A DNA stretch of 64,000 nt from Dugong dugon (Eukaryota; Chordata; Mammalia; Sirenia; Dugongidae). Below, one piece after another: positions 34,794 through 47,023 of this stretch; position 1 is the stretch's first letter, and the number at the start of each line of letters is the position of its first letter. The translations under genes and the position numbers were made by a program. The stretch spans positions 32,072,001 through 32,136,000 of the forward strand of contig CM057465.1 of assembly GCA_030035585.1 (NCBI GenBank), in the 5' to 3' direction. Below the pieces are notes generated by a model. That model made no database searches. It was not told the origin of the DNA and was given only the letters and a program-made list of their open reading frames with translations.

Positions 34794-36420
34794 CTGTGAC
34801 TGATTAATCTAACCAACGACCACAGCAGAAAACCCATCAGCTTAGACAGAAGGGAACAGAGACAGGACAAAAGGATGAAAAGCTGTCTGTCTCTTGGAAT
34901 TCTACAGGCAAGAAACAGGCCAAAAGAGCTACATCTGTTGCCCTCCAAGAAAAGAACCACCCTGGAGCAGCTTGAAGATCAGCGGAAATTTTGGGAGGTA
35001 GAGCTGCCTAGGACTTAAAGGGTGCAGCCACAGCCTCTGGGGTCTCAAAGAGTAGAGCCATGGCCTCCTAGCTTTCAAAGAGTCAGATCTTAACCAACAT
35101 AGTTCTGAAGTGAGACTGCCATTCAGTTTGGCGGAGAGGATGAGGCCTTTGCCCAAAGCTGATGGGGTAGGGATGCCATGCTCAAGAGGCAGAAAAATAG
35201 GGTCTGTGGGGTTGTGGGGGTAGGTTTGCCACTCAGATGGACTAGAAGGATGGGGCTTCCCAAAACTGAGGGAGCAGAGATGCCATCCTAGAGGGCCTGG
35301 AAAGTGGAACTAAAGCCCAGGGCCTAGGGGCCTCCCCACAGAATCCAGAGAACATGGCCAACACGAAGGAACTGGAGGGCAGGGCCCTTGCCCAGATGGT
35401 CCCAAAGAACAGAGGATTATTTTCAAGCCTTGAGAGCTAATGTAAATTGTTCTGATGGGATTTAGACTTGCTTGGTGTTCTATATCTCTTCTTTCCCTCC
35501 AATTTTTCCCACTTGTAATGGAAATGTCTACCTTGTGCCTGTTTCACCATTGTACTTTGGAAACAGATAACTTGTAGTCTAGATATCACAGGTTCACAGA
35601 TGAAGAGGGATTTTGCCCCAGGATGGAATGGAATACACCTAAAGTCTTACCTATATTTTATTTGGATATTTCAAAAGATGAGATTTTTAACCTGGAATTT
35701 ATTTAAGAGGTTTGGGATGATGTGATAGGTGTTGTAGGGTAAAAACATCACAAAGTTGAGTAAAGCAGAAAGAAATTTTTAGTTGGCATACATTCAAAAA
35801 GGCAAAAGTGGGAAACGGACAACCATGCTGCCAGAGCCATGTCTGCCCAAGTCCAAAGAATATTACAGAATAGGCTAAGAGTGGGAAAACAGACAAGCAT
35901 GCTGCCACAGACATGTCTGCCCAAGTCCAAAGACCACTACAGAATCATCAGTTTATATTAACATTACAAATGGGCAAAAACTTTGAAAGCTTAGCCTTTT
36001 CAGATTGGCTAGAAACTGTGATCCTACATTTCAAATTGTCTTTCTTAACAATCATTGGCACAAGTTTCCGTAATAAGAGTCAGGAGGATCTTCAATGGTC
36101 CAAGAAACTTCTATTCACTAAATGCTAATAGAAAAAGAGTAGAAATTCTTTTGTGTTCTGTTTGATTGGCTTTATGTGAAAGTTTCCCTAAAAGATATTT
36201 TCCAAGATTATTTTAGCTATTGTCTTTACACCTCAGGGCCCAGTTGATATGTCCTTGTGAGCCCTTGTGAGCCCTTGTGAGCCTAGCTCCAGCTGGGTCA
36301 CATTATCTATGCTCAAGGACTATGTAGGAATAATAACTCCAAATATTATTTCCTAAATCATAGGGTGAGTGTGTTTTGCATGTGGCAACGACATGAATTT
36401 TGGGGGACCAAAGGGTAGAA
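34794..36420 (+). mobile_element. MaLR internal region, 3' part
   Basis: Continues the provirus after L1-d ('ctgtgactgattaatctaac'). Purine-rich repeated phrases (ggtctcaaagagtagagcca, gctttcaaagagtcaga) and decayed frames. A short direct repeat of 'ccttgtgagc' occurs three times at about 36253-36283. It ends in a purine-rich tract that fits a polypurine tract. No intact ORF. Confidence 0.6.
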
Positions 36421-36983
36421 TGTTATGGATTGAATTGTGCCCCCAGAAATGTGTGTTGTAAATTCTAACCTCTCACTGGTTAAGCATTTGGCTGCTAACC
36501 AAAGTTCAGGAGTTTCAATCCACCAGCCATTCCTTACAAACCCTATGGGGCAGTTTTTCTCTGTCCTACGGGGTTGCTATGAGTTAGAATCAACTTGATG
36601 GCAACGAGTTTGGTTTTGTTTGGTATGCCTGTGGTTATAATCCCATTTGGCAGTGGATTGTCTTTGTTATGTTAATGAAACAGGATTAGTGTAGGGCGTG
36701 TCTTGACACAATTTCTTTTGAGATGTAAAAGAGATTAAACAAGCAGGTGAGAAGAGAGATGAGGGTAGAGAGATGCCGAGCCACATGAAGATCACCCAGG
36801 ACTAGAAGCTCAGAAGACACAACGACCTTCCTCCAGAGCCCACAGAGAAATACAGCCTTCCCTTAGAATTGACACCCTGAATTCAGACTTCTAGCCTCCT
36901 AAACTGTGAGAAAATAAATTTCTGTTTGTTAAAGCCATCCACTTGTGGTATTACTGTTATAGCAGCACTAGATAACTAAGACA
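36421..36983 (+). repeat. 3' LTR of the MaLR-type provirus
   Basis: Starts tgttatggattgaattgt and ends ctagataactaagaca. Has aaaataaatttctg (a possible polyadenylation signal) near 36910. 563 bp, of which about 150 bp is an inserted SINE; without it the length matches the 5' LTR. Confidence 0.85.
36473..36624 (+). mobile_element. AfroSINE inside the 3' LTR
   Basis: 'cactggttaagcatttggct' to 'gatggcaacgagtttggttt'. The LTR phrase taacctct|atgcctgtgg is continuous in the 5' LTR and split here, which defines the insertion. No clear TSD. Confidence 0.88.
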
Positions 36984-36988
36984 CTCTT

Positions 36989-38226
36989 CTACCTGCCTAT
37001 AAAATTCTAGACTCATTTTAGACTCATGCCTTTTGTCTATATTCTATTGCATCTAATCCCTCTTAAGCCTACCTAACTCATTGTAAACTTTCAGACCTGG
37101 TTCAGTCTTCCTGCCACCATTCTAGAAGATTTCAGGGCCCATGTAGACACATTACTTAATTTCAAATCCCCTAAACCTCTTCCCCTACTCTTCTCCTCTA
37201 CATACAATCCTCTTCCAAGGAACACACCCTTATCATCTTTAACGGATCACACTCAGAAATTTAAAAGCTTTGTGTTCCATACTTTGTAAACAAATTATTG
37301 TCTTTTCAGCTCTCTCATACTCTCCTTCCCACCAGATCTGTACATCTATATCAACAAAATCTCCAGTCCCTTGATGCCCCATTTTCTGTAAATCTTTTAG
37401 TTCTTTCTTATGGTTACCTTTCTTCCTTATTAAGCCTGGATTTTAAAGTTATTCTTTTAAAGTTCATCACCAGCAACCTCTAAAACCCAAATCTTTGATC
37501 ATTAATACAGTTAATATTATTTGTTTTTACATTTTGGCAGCTGAGAATACTGGATAAAAACTCCCTAATTCTGTGGTTTTGCACTACATAGTTTCGGACC
37601 TCAGCTAGAACCTCGGTACTTTTACTTACTTGTTCTTGATTAGTTCCCTCTGATATTCCTTCAAAAACTATTTGGAACCTGCCCCACTCTCCTCAAGCCT
37701 CACGTCAGCTCACACTCTACTCCTTCATTCTGGTATATTTTAAAGTCTACTTCATCAAGAAAATGAAAGCTGTGTCCTTCAACTTCCCACATCCCTATCT
37801 ACAAAATCTATTATCTGTATGTGTCAAGACTTGAGCTGCAGAGAACTTAGCTGTCAGTTATTTAGGTGTTTGACTAAAACAACAAGGCAAAATGAAAGTC
37901 ACAAGTAAGCCTTTACTAATTTATTTAGTTTAAGCAAGAGGCCAGAAATAAGGTGCCACTCCCTTGATGTTTCATTTTTCCCCACTGAAGATCAGATGAA
38001 TCACAGCAGATAAGACAAATTGTCTCACTGCTCTGTGAGTTCCAGGCAAAAGGCTCCTGCTGTTTTATGGATCAAGAGGCGGAGGGGAGGAAGAGGCGAA
38101 AAGACTAGAAGTGGAAAAGTACTGAGTACTGAGTTAGAGGGGAGAAAAGTGCTTTAGGGGCCCCCAGTAAGGAGACTTTACCAGAAGAACCTGGGTAGGT
38201 TTTTGGCTGAGCCCTCCACCCCATCA
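36989..38226. other. Unassigned sequence, 1.2 kb
   Basis: Pyrimidine-rich from 37000 to 37800, like an old LINE 3' region, but no family recognised. No coding evidence. Confidence 0.35.
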
Positions 38227-38434
38227 TAAAAAAAAAGTTGCAGTGAAGTTGATTCCAACTCAGGGCAACCTCACGTGTTGCAGAGTAGAACTGTGGTCTA
38301 TAAGATTTTCAATGGCTGTGATCTTTCAGAAGTAGATCACACACCTTTCTTCTGAGGCATCTCTGGGTGGATTTGAACCACCAACATTTTGGTTAGTGGT
38401 GGACTGTTTAACTGTGCACTACCCAGGGACCTTC
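38227..38434 (-). mobile_element. SINE, second subfamily, minus
   Basis: 'agttgcagtgaagttgattc' to 'gtgcactacccagggacc', with A-rich left side. No clear TSD. Confidence 0.85.
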
Positions 38435-38836
38435 CTTCCCTACAAGGAGGACTCCAAATGGAGGCACCTAGGCTAGAGGTGCAAATATGCATAAGAGCAT
38501 GGCCAGCCAGGGAGTTCTGAGTTCTTGACTCCAACTCCCTTGACACTGTGTACCAAGTCTCATGTGGGAAAGACAGCTTTCCCCAATGAGGTCAGCTAGG
38601 TAGTCTGTAATTGCCAATGGTCAGGTCTGAAAGATCACACACAGGATTTTGGCTTGGAGCTGGACTCATCTATATGAACAGTCTTTTGACAGAAGGAAAG
38701 GGCCAGATACTGTTAGCTCTGATCTCTCCTCTTATTACATCTATTTACATCTGTTGGTACCAGAGTTTTTGCTGAATATAAAAATGGCTAATGACTTGTG
38801 GAGGCTGTAGTAATTTAAAAGTAATTTAAAAACTCT
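38435..38836. other. Unassigned sequence
   Basis: No supported feature. Confidence 0.4.
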
Positions 38837-38848
38837 ATTTTAAATGCT

Positions 38849-41122
38849 TGTTCAAACATGCAATCAAGATGCATTGATAATTATTGGTGACTGGGATGCA
38901 AAAGTTGGAAACGAAGAAGGATCAGTAGTTGGAAAATATAGCCTTGGTGACAGAAATGATGCCAGAGATCACATGATAGAATTTTGCAAGTCCAACAACT
39001 TCTTCATTGCAAATACCTTTTTCACCAACAAAAACTGCAACTATACACGTGGATCTCACCAGACAGAATACATAGGAATCAAATTGACTACGTCTGTGGA
39101 AAGAGATGATGGAAAAGCTCAATATCATCAGTCAGAACAAGGCCAAGGGCCAACTGTGAAACACACCATCAATTGCTCATATGCAAGTTCAAGTTGAAAC
39201 TGAAGAAAATTGGAACAAGTCCACGAGAGCCAAAGTACAACCTTGAGTATATCCCACCTTAATTTACAGACCATCTCAAGAATAGATTTGATGTATTGAA
39301 CACTAATGACTGAAGACCAGATGAGCTGTGGAATGACAATAAGGATATCATACAGAAAGAAAGCAAGAGGTCACTAAAAAGACAGAAAAGAAAGAAAAGG
39401 CCAAAATGGATGTCAGAAGAGACTCTGAAACTTGTTCTTGAGAGTTGAATAGCTAAAGCCAAAGGAAGAAATGTCAAAATCAAAGAGCTGACCAGAAGAT
39501 TTCAAAGGGCAGCTCAAGAAGACAAAGTAAAATATTATAATGACATATGCAAAGAGCTGGAGATGGAAAACCAAAAGGGAAGAACACGCACAGCATTTCT
39601 CAAGCTGAAAGAACAGAAAAAAAAAAAATGCAAGCCTCAAGTTGCAATACTGAAGGAGTCTACAGGGAAAATATTAAACAACACAGGAAGCATCTAAAGA
39701 ACATAGAAAGAATACACAGAGTCACTATACCAAAAAGAATTGGTTGACGTTCAACCATTTCAGGAGGTACCACATGATCAGGAACCGATAGTACCGAAGG
39801 AAGAAGTCCAAGCTACACTGAAGGTACTGGGGAAAAACAAGGCTCCAGGAAATGACAGAATGCCAGTTGAGAAGTTTCAACAAATGAATGCAGCTCTGGA
39901 AATGCCCACTTGTCTATGCCAAGAAATTTGGAAGACAGCTACTTGGCCAACCAACTGGAAAAGATCCGTATTTATGCCTGTTCCCAAGAAAGGCAATCCA
40001 ACTGAATGTGGAAATTATCAAACAATGTCACTAGTATCACATGCAAGTAAAATCTTGCTGAAGATCATTCAAAAGTTGCTGCAGCAGTATATCAACAGAG
40101 AACTGCCAGAAATTCAAGCTGGATTCAGAAGAGGACGTGGAACCCGGGATGTAATTGCTGATGTCAGATGTATCCTGGCTGAATGCAGAGAATACCAGAA
40201 AGATGTTTACCTGTGTTTTATTGACTATGCAAAGACATTTGACTGTGTAGATCATAATAAATTATGGATAACATTGCAAAGAATGGGAATTCCAGAACAC
40301 TTAATTGTGCTCATGAGGAACCTGTACATAGATCAAGAGGCAGTCATTTGAACAGAACAAGGGGATACCGCATGGTTTAAAGTCAGGAAAGGTGTGCATC
40401 AGGGTTGTATCCTTTCACCATAACTATTCAATCTGTATGCTGAGCAAATAATCAGAGAAGCTGGACTATATGAAGACGGACGGGGCATCAGGATTGAAAA
40501 CAGACTCATTAACAACCTGCATTATGCAGATGACACAACCTTGCTGGCTGAAAGTGAAGAGGACTTGAAGCACTTACTGATGAAGATCAAAGACCGCAGC
40601 CTTCAGTCTGGATTACACCTTAACATAAGGAAAACAAAAATCCTCACAAGTGGACCAATAAGCAACATTATGACAAACGGAGAAAAGATAGAAATTGTCA
40701 AGGATTTCATTTTACTTGGATCCACGACCAACATTCACGGAAGCAGCAGTCAGGAAATCAAAAGACACATTGCATTGGGCAAATCTGCTGCAAAAGACCT
40801 CTTTAAAGTGTTGAAAAGACTAAGGCACGTCTGACAAAAGCCATAGTGTTTACAGTTGCTTTATATGCATGTGAAAGCTGGACGATGCATAAGGAAGACA
40901 GAAGAAGAATTAATGCCTTTGAATTGTGGTGTTGGCAAAGAATGTTTGAATATACCACGGACTGCCAAAAGAACAAACAAATCTGTCTTGGAAGAAGTAC
41001 AACCAGAATGCTCCTTGGAAGCAAGGATGCTGAGACTATGTCTCACGTACTTTGGACACGTTGTCAGGAGAGATCGATCCCTGGAGAAGGACGTCATGAT
41101 TGGTAAAGTACAGAGTCAGTGA
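38849..41122 (+). pseudogene. RTE EN/RT ORF, nearly open (copy G)
   Basis: Endonuclease C-terminal half: IIGDWDAKVGNEEGSVVGKY near 38884-38940. From about 39740 to 41122 one frame is kept, with only a few stops: TGA at 40349-40351, a TAA near 40421, TGA at 40832-40834. It holds NKAPGNDRMPVEKFQ, MPVPKKGNPTECGNYQTMSL, AGFRRGRGTRDVIADV, CFIDYAKTFDCVDHNKLW (near 40214-40267) and an intact YADD at 40523-40534, followed by the thumb-like LHLNIRKTKILTSGPISN. An in-frame 18-nt deletion lies near 40815. An A12 run at 39618-39629 shifts the frame upstream. It is the youngest-looking RTE here but not intact. Confidence 0.92.
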
Positions 41123-41280
41123 AAAAGAGGAAAACCCTCAATAAGATGGATTGACACAATGGCTGCAACAATGGGCTTAAGCATAACAACGATTGTGAGG
41201 ATGGGCAGTGTTTTGTTCTGTCGTACATAGGGTCGCTATGAGTCGGAATCACCTCGACAGCACCTAACAACAAAACAGCA
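38849..41280 (+). mobile_element. RTE-clade LINE copy G, 12-bp TSD, best preserved
   Basis: 5'-truncated in the endonuclease (tgttcaaacatgcaatca) and complete to the tail (cgacagcacctaacaac). A perfect TSD attttaaatgct lies at 38837-38848 and 41281-41292. About 2.4 kb. Confidence 0.95.
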
Positions 41281-41292
41281 ATTTTAAATGCT

Positions 41293-42685
41293 ATATATAA
41301 ACCTGTAGATAACAACACAGTGTAGGCACACATACACAGACTTAGGCAGACATTTAGAAGGATGGCATATCCATCTTGGTTTTTTATCAGGCAAGTAGTT
41401 GCTGTTCCCTGAAAATTTTCTCCACAAAGGGAGAAAAATGATATACATTGTTTCCCTAAAACTTTCTAACCTGTGGTCATCATGACCCCTTGCCTTCTGT
41501 GTTGTTTTGAAATGCCAACCAGTGTCAATTACAAATTACTTTCTGAATATTAATGTCTAAGCAATGGCTGACTGTAGCATCACCCCTTTACTTGGTAATC
41601 AGTAGGTACATCACATGGTTGAGTCAATCAGTGAGTGAGTTATGCCATCTCTACAACTTCTGCTAAAGGAGAGGCCAAAATAAAGAAATTTTGGAGCCAC
41701 TGGGGTCAGGAATTACAGATACATAAGCTCCCCACTCTGTGCAAACTCTTTGCTGCATTCTAAGGAAATGATGTTAGACCCCTACTTGTATCTAATTTTC
41801 TATAAGCTCAGTCACTAACAAAGACAAACTGTTCCAGGAATGGAGTTTGTTGAAGGGAAGACTATTTCTAAGTAGGAAAATACTGATAAAATGATGTATA
41901 TCAAGACAGGGCCAAGAGAAAAGGAATAATTTCTGGTCAAGGAAAGATAATACCCAAGCCATGATAGTCTGTAATCAAATTCCTTGTTACCTATACTCTG
42001 AAATACTAGAAGACCAGAAGGGTGATCCCATAGAAATAAAGAGAAGTGAAAGGTTGCTGTGTAATTTGACTATTGCTTACCAATCCCAGCAGAATTCAAA
42101 TTGAATGAAAGACGACATTAGGAATAAAGAATTTGAAACGTACAAATTGACCCTACAGAAGTCATGAAAAGTAATGACATCTAGACGTTATTGGTAAATT
42201 GGCAAAAGCCCATGGCTCTAAGCAGATAATAGAGGAAAAAAAAACTAACTTTGCAAAGATCGAGTGCCAAGGGTGTCCAGAAGCAGCCGAATACTTCTCT
42301 AAGCTATTTAGCTCAGATTTTGCTCATAAATACCTGCAAGACATTGGCGAAATCAAGTGATTAGAGATGCCAGAAAGGTCTCTTTTCCTTCCAGATTCAT
42401 TCTCAGTAGATGGGGATATTACTGTTTTCTGTGTAAGCAATCCATCCAATTATTTTCTCTCATGAATGAGTTGTGCTCCTTGAGTAAAGGCTTGGGACTT
42501 TCATATCTTTGAACTTGCTGGAAGGAAATAGAAACCAGTGTCTTGGGTCTTTCCAGAGTTACTATTTTTCAGGATGAAATACCCCTTTCTCATTAAAGTA
42601 AATATATTCCTTAAATGTGTTTTGAGTGTTTTAAAGTTGCCTCTTTAAAGTCAAAAGCTGTGTACCCACCAAGGTTCCCCCACCC
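41293..42685. other. Unassigned sequence, 1.4 kb
   Basis: No repeat or coding region recognised. Among the less repetitive parts of the window. Confidence 0.4.
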
Positions 42686-42847
42686 CCAAAAAGCAAACTC
42701 ATCACTGTCAAAGTCAATTCCCACTCACGGTAACCCTATAGGACAGAGTAGAACTGCCCATAAGGTTTCCAAGGAGGAGCTGGTGGATTCGAACTGCCAG
42801 CTTTGGTTAGCAGCTGAGCTCTAAACCACTGCACCACCAGGACTCCT
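42686..42847 (-). mobile_element. AfroSINE, minus
   Basis: 'agcaaactcatcactgtcaa' to 'actgcaccaccaggactcct'. The middle segment is missing as in the copies at 4678 and 28677, suggesting one shorter subfamily. Confidence 0.88.
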
Positions 42848-44626
42848 GATGTGTGTCCCGCTAGTATGAAATTAAGGTTTTGATAAATGTACATGTGAAT
42901 GTTATTTAATATGTTCCTTTATTCCCTTGATTAAATAATGTGATCTTAACATGTTTTAAAGTTTAGGGGTAGATGAATTGAGTTACAAGGATCCTTTTTC
43001 AAGATAAACTGTATAATGCGAATTGTATAATGCTAAAAGTATCTTGGGTAACTAAGAATATATTTTCTCTCTATTTCTGATTGAAAGCAATTTTCTCTGA
43101 CTGCTAGAAAACTGTTGGCAGTGACCAGTGGAGGAAAGTAAGTATAGTTAAGGAGGCAACCTCCCTAGAGAATCAATGAATTTTTTTTCAAAATATATTA
43201 GTATGTTCAAGGCTAGTTGAAAAGAAAATATCTTAGATTGCTTTAAAAAGCAGAGTCTGCTGCTCCTAGTGAGTGGATAAAACCTTGAAGGGGGAGAAGG
43301 CAATCTAAAGTGAATGCTACATTTGGGTTTATCTGCTCCAGTGGAAATTAAGAACTTCTAGATTGAACATTCCCTAATAAAATGAAGGAACTCTAATCAA
43401 TCTAGTCAACATTAAATTGAAGAGATAAATTTTATCTCCACTGATTTAATCCTATATGTTGAGCATAACAGTAAGTAATGAATATTTGTTGAATGCTGTT
43501 AAATATGTTTCTCAGTTTATAGATGTTCTTACCAGATGCTATTAATTTGAATGGATGAAATCTTTAAAGTTACTATGTTATTTATTTGCTCCATAGTGTG
43601 TGTGGCACTATGAAATGCTAAATTAGAATGCAGATATGAAATGTCTAGCCACACGACAATTTATATACAAGTTTCCTATGGCTGGGAAATGACTCCATTC
43701 AAATTTTCAAATTTAACTTCAATATTATTGTACAGTTGCAACAGGGACATAGTCACCTGTGTTTGGATCAATTTGAGTTGCAGTCACACTCGTGAATTGC
43801 TTCTGAAAGGAATGAAATAAAAGAAAATACTAAGTTTTCAGATTAATATTCTTAGTGATCTACGTAAGAGTGAGAGTTTCTTCTACTCAGATGTTGAAAA
43901 ATCTGAGCTTTCTCAATGAAAACTATAATATAACATAATATACTTACCCCCAAAGTCTTTTTTAATATCTATTTTCTTACATCCTTGATTGGTTATTTTT
44001 AATCTTGGGGAAATTATTAAATTTGAATTAATTCCCAATTGAGAATTTATAATCAATAAATATGCAATACTCTAGAAGAATTTCTATTGTGATTGGTCTG
44101 ACCTAGACTAATTAGGAATCTCCAAAATCAGAACTGGGTTGGTCTTGTAATTGACTTCCCTTGTTACCTGTGGATTGCTCTTTGTGCAGCTAAGCGGTCA
44201 CAGCTGGGCTTTACACCCTCTGAAAATGGAACTCAATAGGCTCCATCTTAAAGCAGTTGCCTGCACTCTAAGCCTTTGAGAAACCATTACCGATCAGTTA
44301 TTGAACTTTGCTAGAGTCCAACAGATTTGACTGAAGTCCATTTAGTGATCTGAACCACGATCAGCTGATCATAATATAGGAATGGCACAGCCATTAATAG
44401 GTGATATCAAACTTTAGACCTGCCAATAATTGAGCTGATAAGCACTGAAAATATTATGACTCTGCCTCTCCTACTTATATGCATTTCTAAATAAGAATAT
44501 TACTTAACTGTAAAATAAAGAAATTTCAACAAGATTCTGATTTTTTTCTGAAATAAATACTATAAAACTGTAAATATTAATTTTTTTAAATTTGCTATTT
44601 GATTAAGAACCTTGGCTATGCAGGCG
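42848..44626. other. Unassigned AT-rich sequence, 1.8 kb
   Basis: No gene, repeat or RNA recognised. This is the second-longest clean stretch of the window. Confidence 0.4.
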
Positions 44627-45077
44627 TGTATTGAGTTGAATAGTATCCTTCCAAAACTCATGCCTACCTGGAGCTGCAGAATATGACCTTATTTGGAAAT
44701 AAAGTTTTTGCAGATGTAATTATTTAAGATGAAGTCATACTGGATTAGAGTGGGCCGTAAAGCCAACATGACTGGTATCCTTATAAGAAGAGGAGAGGAG
44801 ACACAGAAACACATAAAGAAGAAAGCCATATGAAGATGGAGGCAGAGATTAATCATCTACAAGCCAAGGAACTCAAGGGATTTACTGGCAGTCACCAGAA
44901 GCTTGGAGAGAGGCATGGAACAGATTTCTTCCCTAGCCTTTTAAGAGGAAGCATGGCTCTGTTGACACTTTGATTTTGGACTTCTACCTTCCAGGATTGT
45001 TAAAAAAATAAATTTATGTTGTTTTAAGCTACTCAGCTTGTGTTAATTTCTTACAGCAACCCTACAAAGCTAGTACA
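44627..45077 (+). mobile_element. MLT1-type (MaLR) LTR, solo
   Basis: Starts tgtattgagttgaatag. Holds the MLT1-like 'ctggtatccttataagaaga', 'gaagatggaggcagagatt' and 'tttggacttctaccttccag', then ends with an aataaatttatgttgttttaa segment in pieces and 'gctagtaca'. Typical size (451 bp). The flanking 5-mers aggcg and gtgtg do not match, so no TSD is claimed. Confidence 0.82.
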
Positions 45078-45412
45078 GTGTGTTTGATCTATCTACTATC
45101 TATCACTACCTAAACTACACGGCTTTCACCCAACAGGCCCACAGTCATCATAAACCAAAACAAGGGGCATGTGCAAGGGCTTAATACATGAAGTGTTACA
45201 ATCCAAAGTTTACTGTGTTCTCTTGACTGCTGGCTCCTCCAATTGCCAAATAATTATCATAATTATTCAGTGCCTTGTGAGAATGTTCTTTGATTAAAAT
45301 GTTTTGTGCCAAAAGATCCCATATATTTATTCACATGAATTTTTTTTCTTACACACATGCTGTAAGATATACTCAGATATACAATAGTTATTTCTTTCAG
45401 AAACATATTTGT
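45078..45412. other. Unassigned sequence
   Basis: No supported feature. Confidence 0.4.
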
Positions 45413-45775
45413 CATTGTTGTTGTTAGGTGCTGTCGAGTCAGTTGCAACTCACAGTGACCCTGTGTACAACAGAATGGAACACTCCCTGGTCCAGCGCCA
45501 TCCTCTCAATCCTTGCTATGTTTGAGGTCATTGTTGCAGCCGCTATGTCAATCCATCTCGCTGAGGGTCTTCCTTTTTTTCACTGACCCTTTACCAACAA
45601 TGATGCCCTTATTAGGGACTGGTCCCTCCTGATAACATATCGAAAGTACGTAAGACAATGTTTCATCATCCTTCCTTCTAAGGAGCAAGCATTCTGGCTG
45701 TCCTTCCAGAACAGATTTGTTCATTCTTCTGGCAGTCCATGGTATGTTCAAAAGCAGAGAATACCAAAAAGGAGC
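45413..45775 (-). mobile_element. RTE-clade LINE copy H, 3' end, possible 5' inversion
   Basis: Minus RTE tail from 'tcattgttgttgttaggtgc' to 'ggcagtccatggtatgttca' at about 45752. It is followed by about 24 bp (aaagcagagaataccaaa...) that match plus-strand RTE from about 1.1 kb upstream in the element. This is the signature of a short 5' inversion. Confidence 0.85.
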
Positions 45776-45892
45776 ATCTGGTAGAGCTAAATTCTTATCA
45801 AAGAAAAAGCATAAAATTAGTAGGTAAAATTAATATTGTTATCTCTTGTATACACTATACATAAATTTCAGATATACTGCTCATGTTTTTGC

Positions 45893-46090
45893 CGTTATTA
45901 GTTGCTGTCAAATTGATTCCAACTCATAGTGGCCCTATGTGTTACAGAGTAGGACTGCTTCATAGGATTTTCTTGGTTGCTATCTAAATGGAAGCAGATC
46001 GCCAGGCATTTTCTCCCCGTATACCACTAGGTGGGTTCAAACCTACATTAGCAGTTGAGCACAAACTGTTTACGCCGCCTAGGGTCCTTG
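45893..46090 (-). mobile_element. SINE, minus, diverged
   Basis: 'gccgttattagttgctgtca' to 'ttacgccgcctagggtcc'. The middle mixes features of both subfamilies and the sequence is diverged. Confidence 0.8.
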
Positions 46091-46149
46091 TAGTGTTCAT
46101 AAAGTGAGAAAAATATGTAAAAACTAGATTTAGATGCCTTAAAACATAC

Positions 46150-46400
46150 TAAAACCTTAACTTTTTTCTTAGTTTTTATCAAAGTAATATACATGCAGAA
46201 GTAAAAATCATATAGCACAAAATGGCTATATCAAATAACCCCAGTCCTAGCCCCACCTGTCTCCAGCCCAGTCCAGGTCCTCGGAGGCAACCACATTCAA
46301 CTCCTTTGAATATTTTTCTAGCATTGACCTCAATGTTTCTAAACAATATGTTTATGCTTCCATGACTTTATTATCAACCCAGTTTCTATTAAATACCTCT
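46150..46400. mobile_element. Possible ancient L1 3' UTR
   Basis: 'tcaaagtaatatacatgcag' followed by 'gaggcaaccacattcaactc' recalls the 3' UTR of old mammalian L1s (aagtaatacatgctcatt ... gataaccac). Tentative. Confidence 0.3.
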
Positions 46401-46799
46401 TGTTGTTGTTGAGGGTTAATTCCCTAAATCATTACCTTCTCCAATTTCTTCCTTCACATCCATCCTCCTAATTATAGTTATTTAAAATCTTTAGTTAAAT
46501 TAATAGTGTTTATACTTTTATTACCCTGTAAAATTGTTTACACAGAGCCAAGTAGTCTATGAGGTTGTATTTTTTTCTCAGATAACTCTTAATTTTTCCT
46601 CAAGATAATATCTATGTCTTTCTTCCTTTTGTTTACCTTTCTATGTTTTCATTGCTGATTTTTTCAAGAAACTAGAATATGCTTATCAATAACCAAAGAC
46701 CACAAAGTCTTTTATACTCTGAAACTCCCTCCCACCGTGCTCGATTCTCCTTCTCCAGTCTATAATTTTAAGTGGTCTGAATGTCTTTTTTCATTCATT
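46401..46799. other. Unassigned sequence
   Basis: No supported feature. Confidence 0.35.
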
Positions 46800-46810
46800 A
46801 TGCTCAATGT

Positions 46811-47009
46811 AGGAGACCTGGTGGCACAGTGGTTAAGCACTTGGCTACTAACCGAAAGGTTGGCGGTTTGAAACCACCAGCTGCTCCATGGAAGAAAAGA
46901 CCTCATGATCTTCTCCTGTAAAGACTACAGCCACGGAGACCCTATAGGGAAGTTGTACTCTGTCCTGTGAAGTCACTATGAGTCAGAATCAACTCAAAGG
47001 CAAACAACA
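46811..47009 (+). mobile_element. SINE, plus, with TSD
   Basis: 'ggagacctggtggcacagtg' to 'gtcagaatcaactcaaaggc', with aaacaacaa. The TSD 'atgctcaatgtagg' / 'atgctcagtatagg' is imperfect (46800-46813, 47010-47023). Confidence 0.9.
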
Positions 47010-47023
47010 ATGCTCAGTATAGG

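Larger units (their letters stand above)
31217..36983 (+). mobile_element. ERVL/MaLR-type provirus with two LTRs, split by L1-d
   Basis: 5' LTR 31217-31627, internal sequence 31628-32279 and 34794-36420, 3' LTR 36421-36983 (including a SINE). Flanks are ttctt (31212-31216) and ctctt (36984-36988), a 5-bp TSD with one mismatch. A primer-binding-site match lies at 31633-31649, and a purine-rich run (ggggaccaaagggtagaa) ends at 36420. Internal coding potential is largely gone. Without the inserts it is about 3.1 kb, short for a complete ERV-L and in the size range of MaLRs. Confidence 0.82.

Noticed and set aside
36250-36285. Triple direct repeat of 'ccttgtgagc' as a CRISPR-like or regulatory array
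   Set aside because: Three adjacent 10-bp units without spacers in a eukaryotic provirus are ordinary replication slippage.
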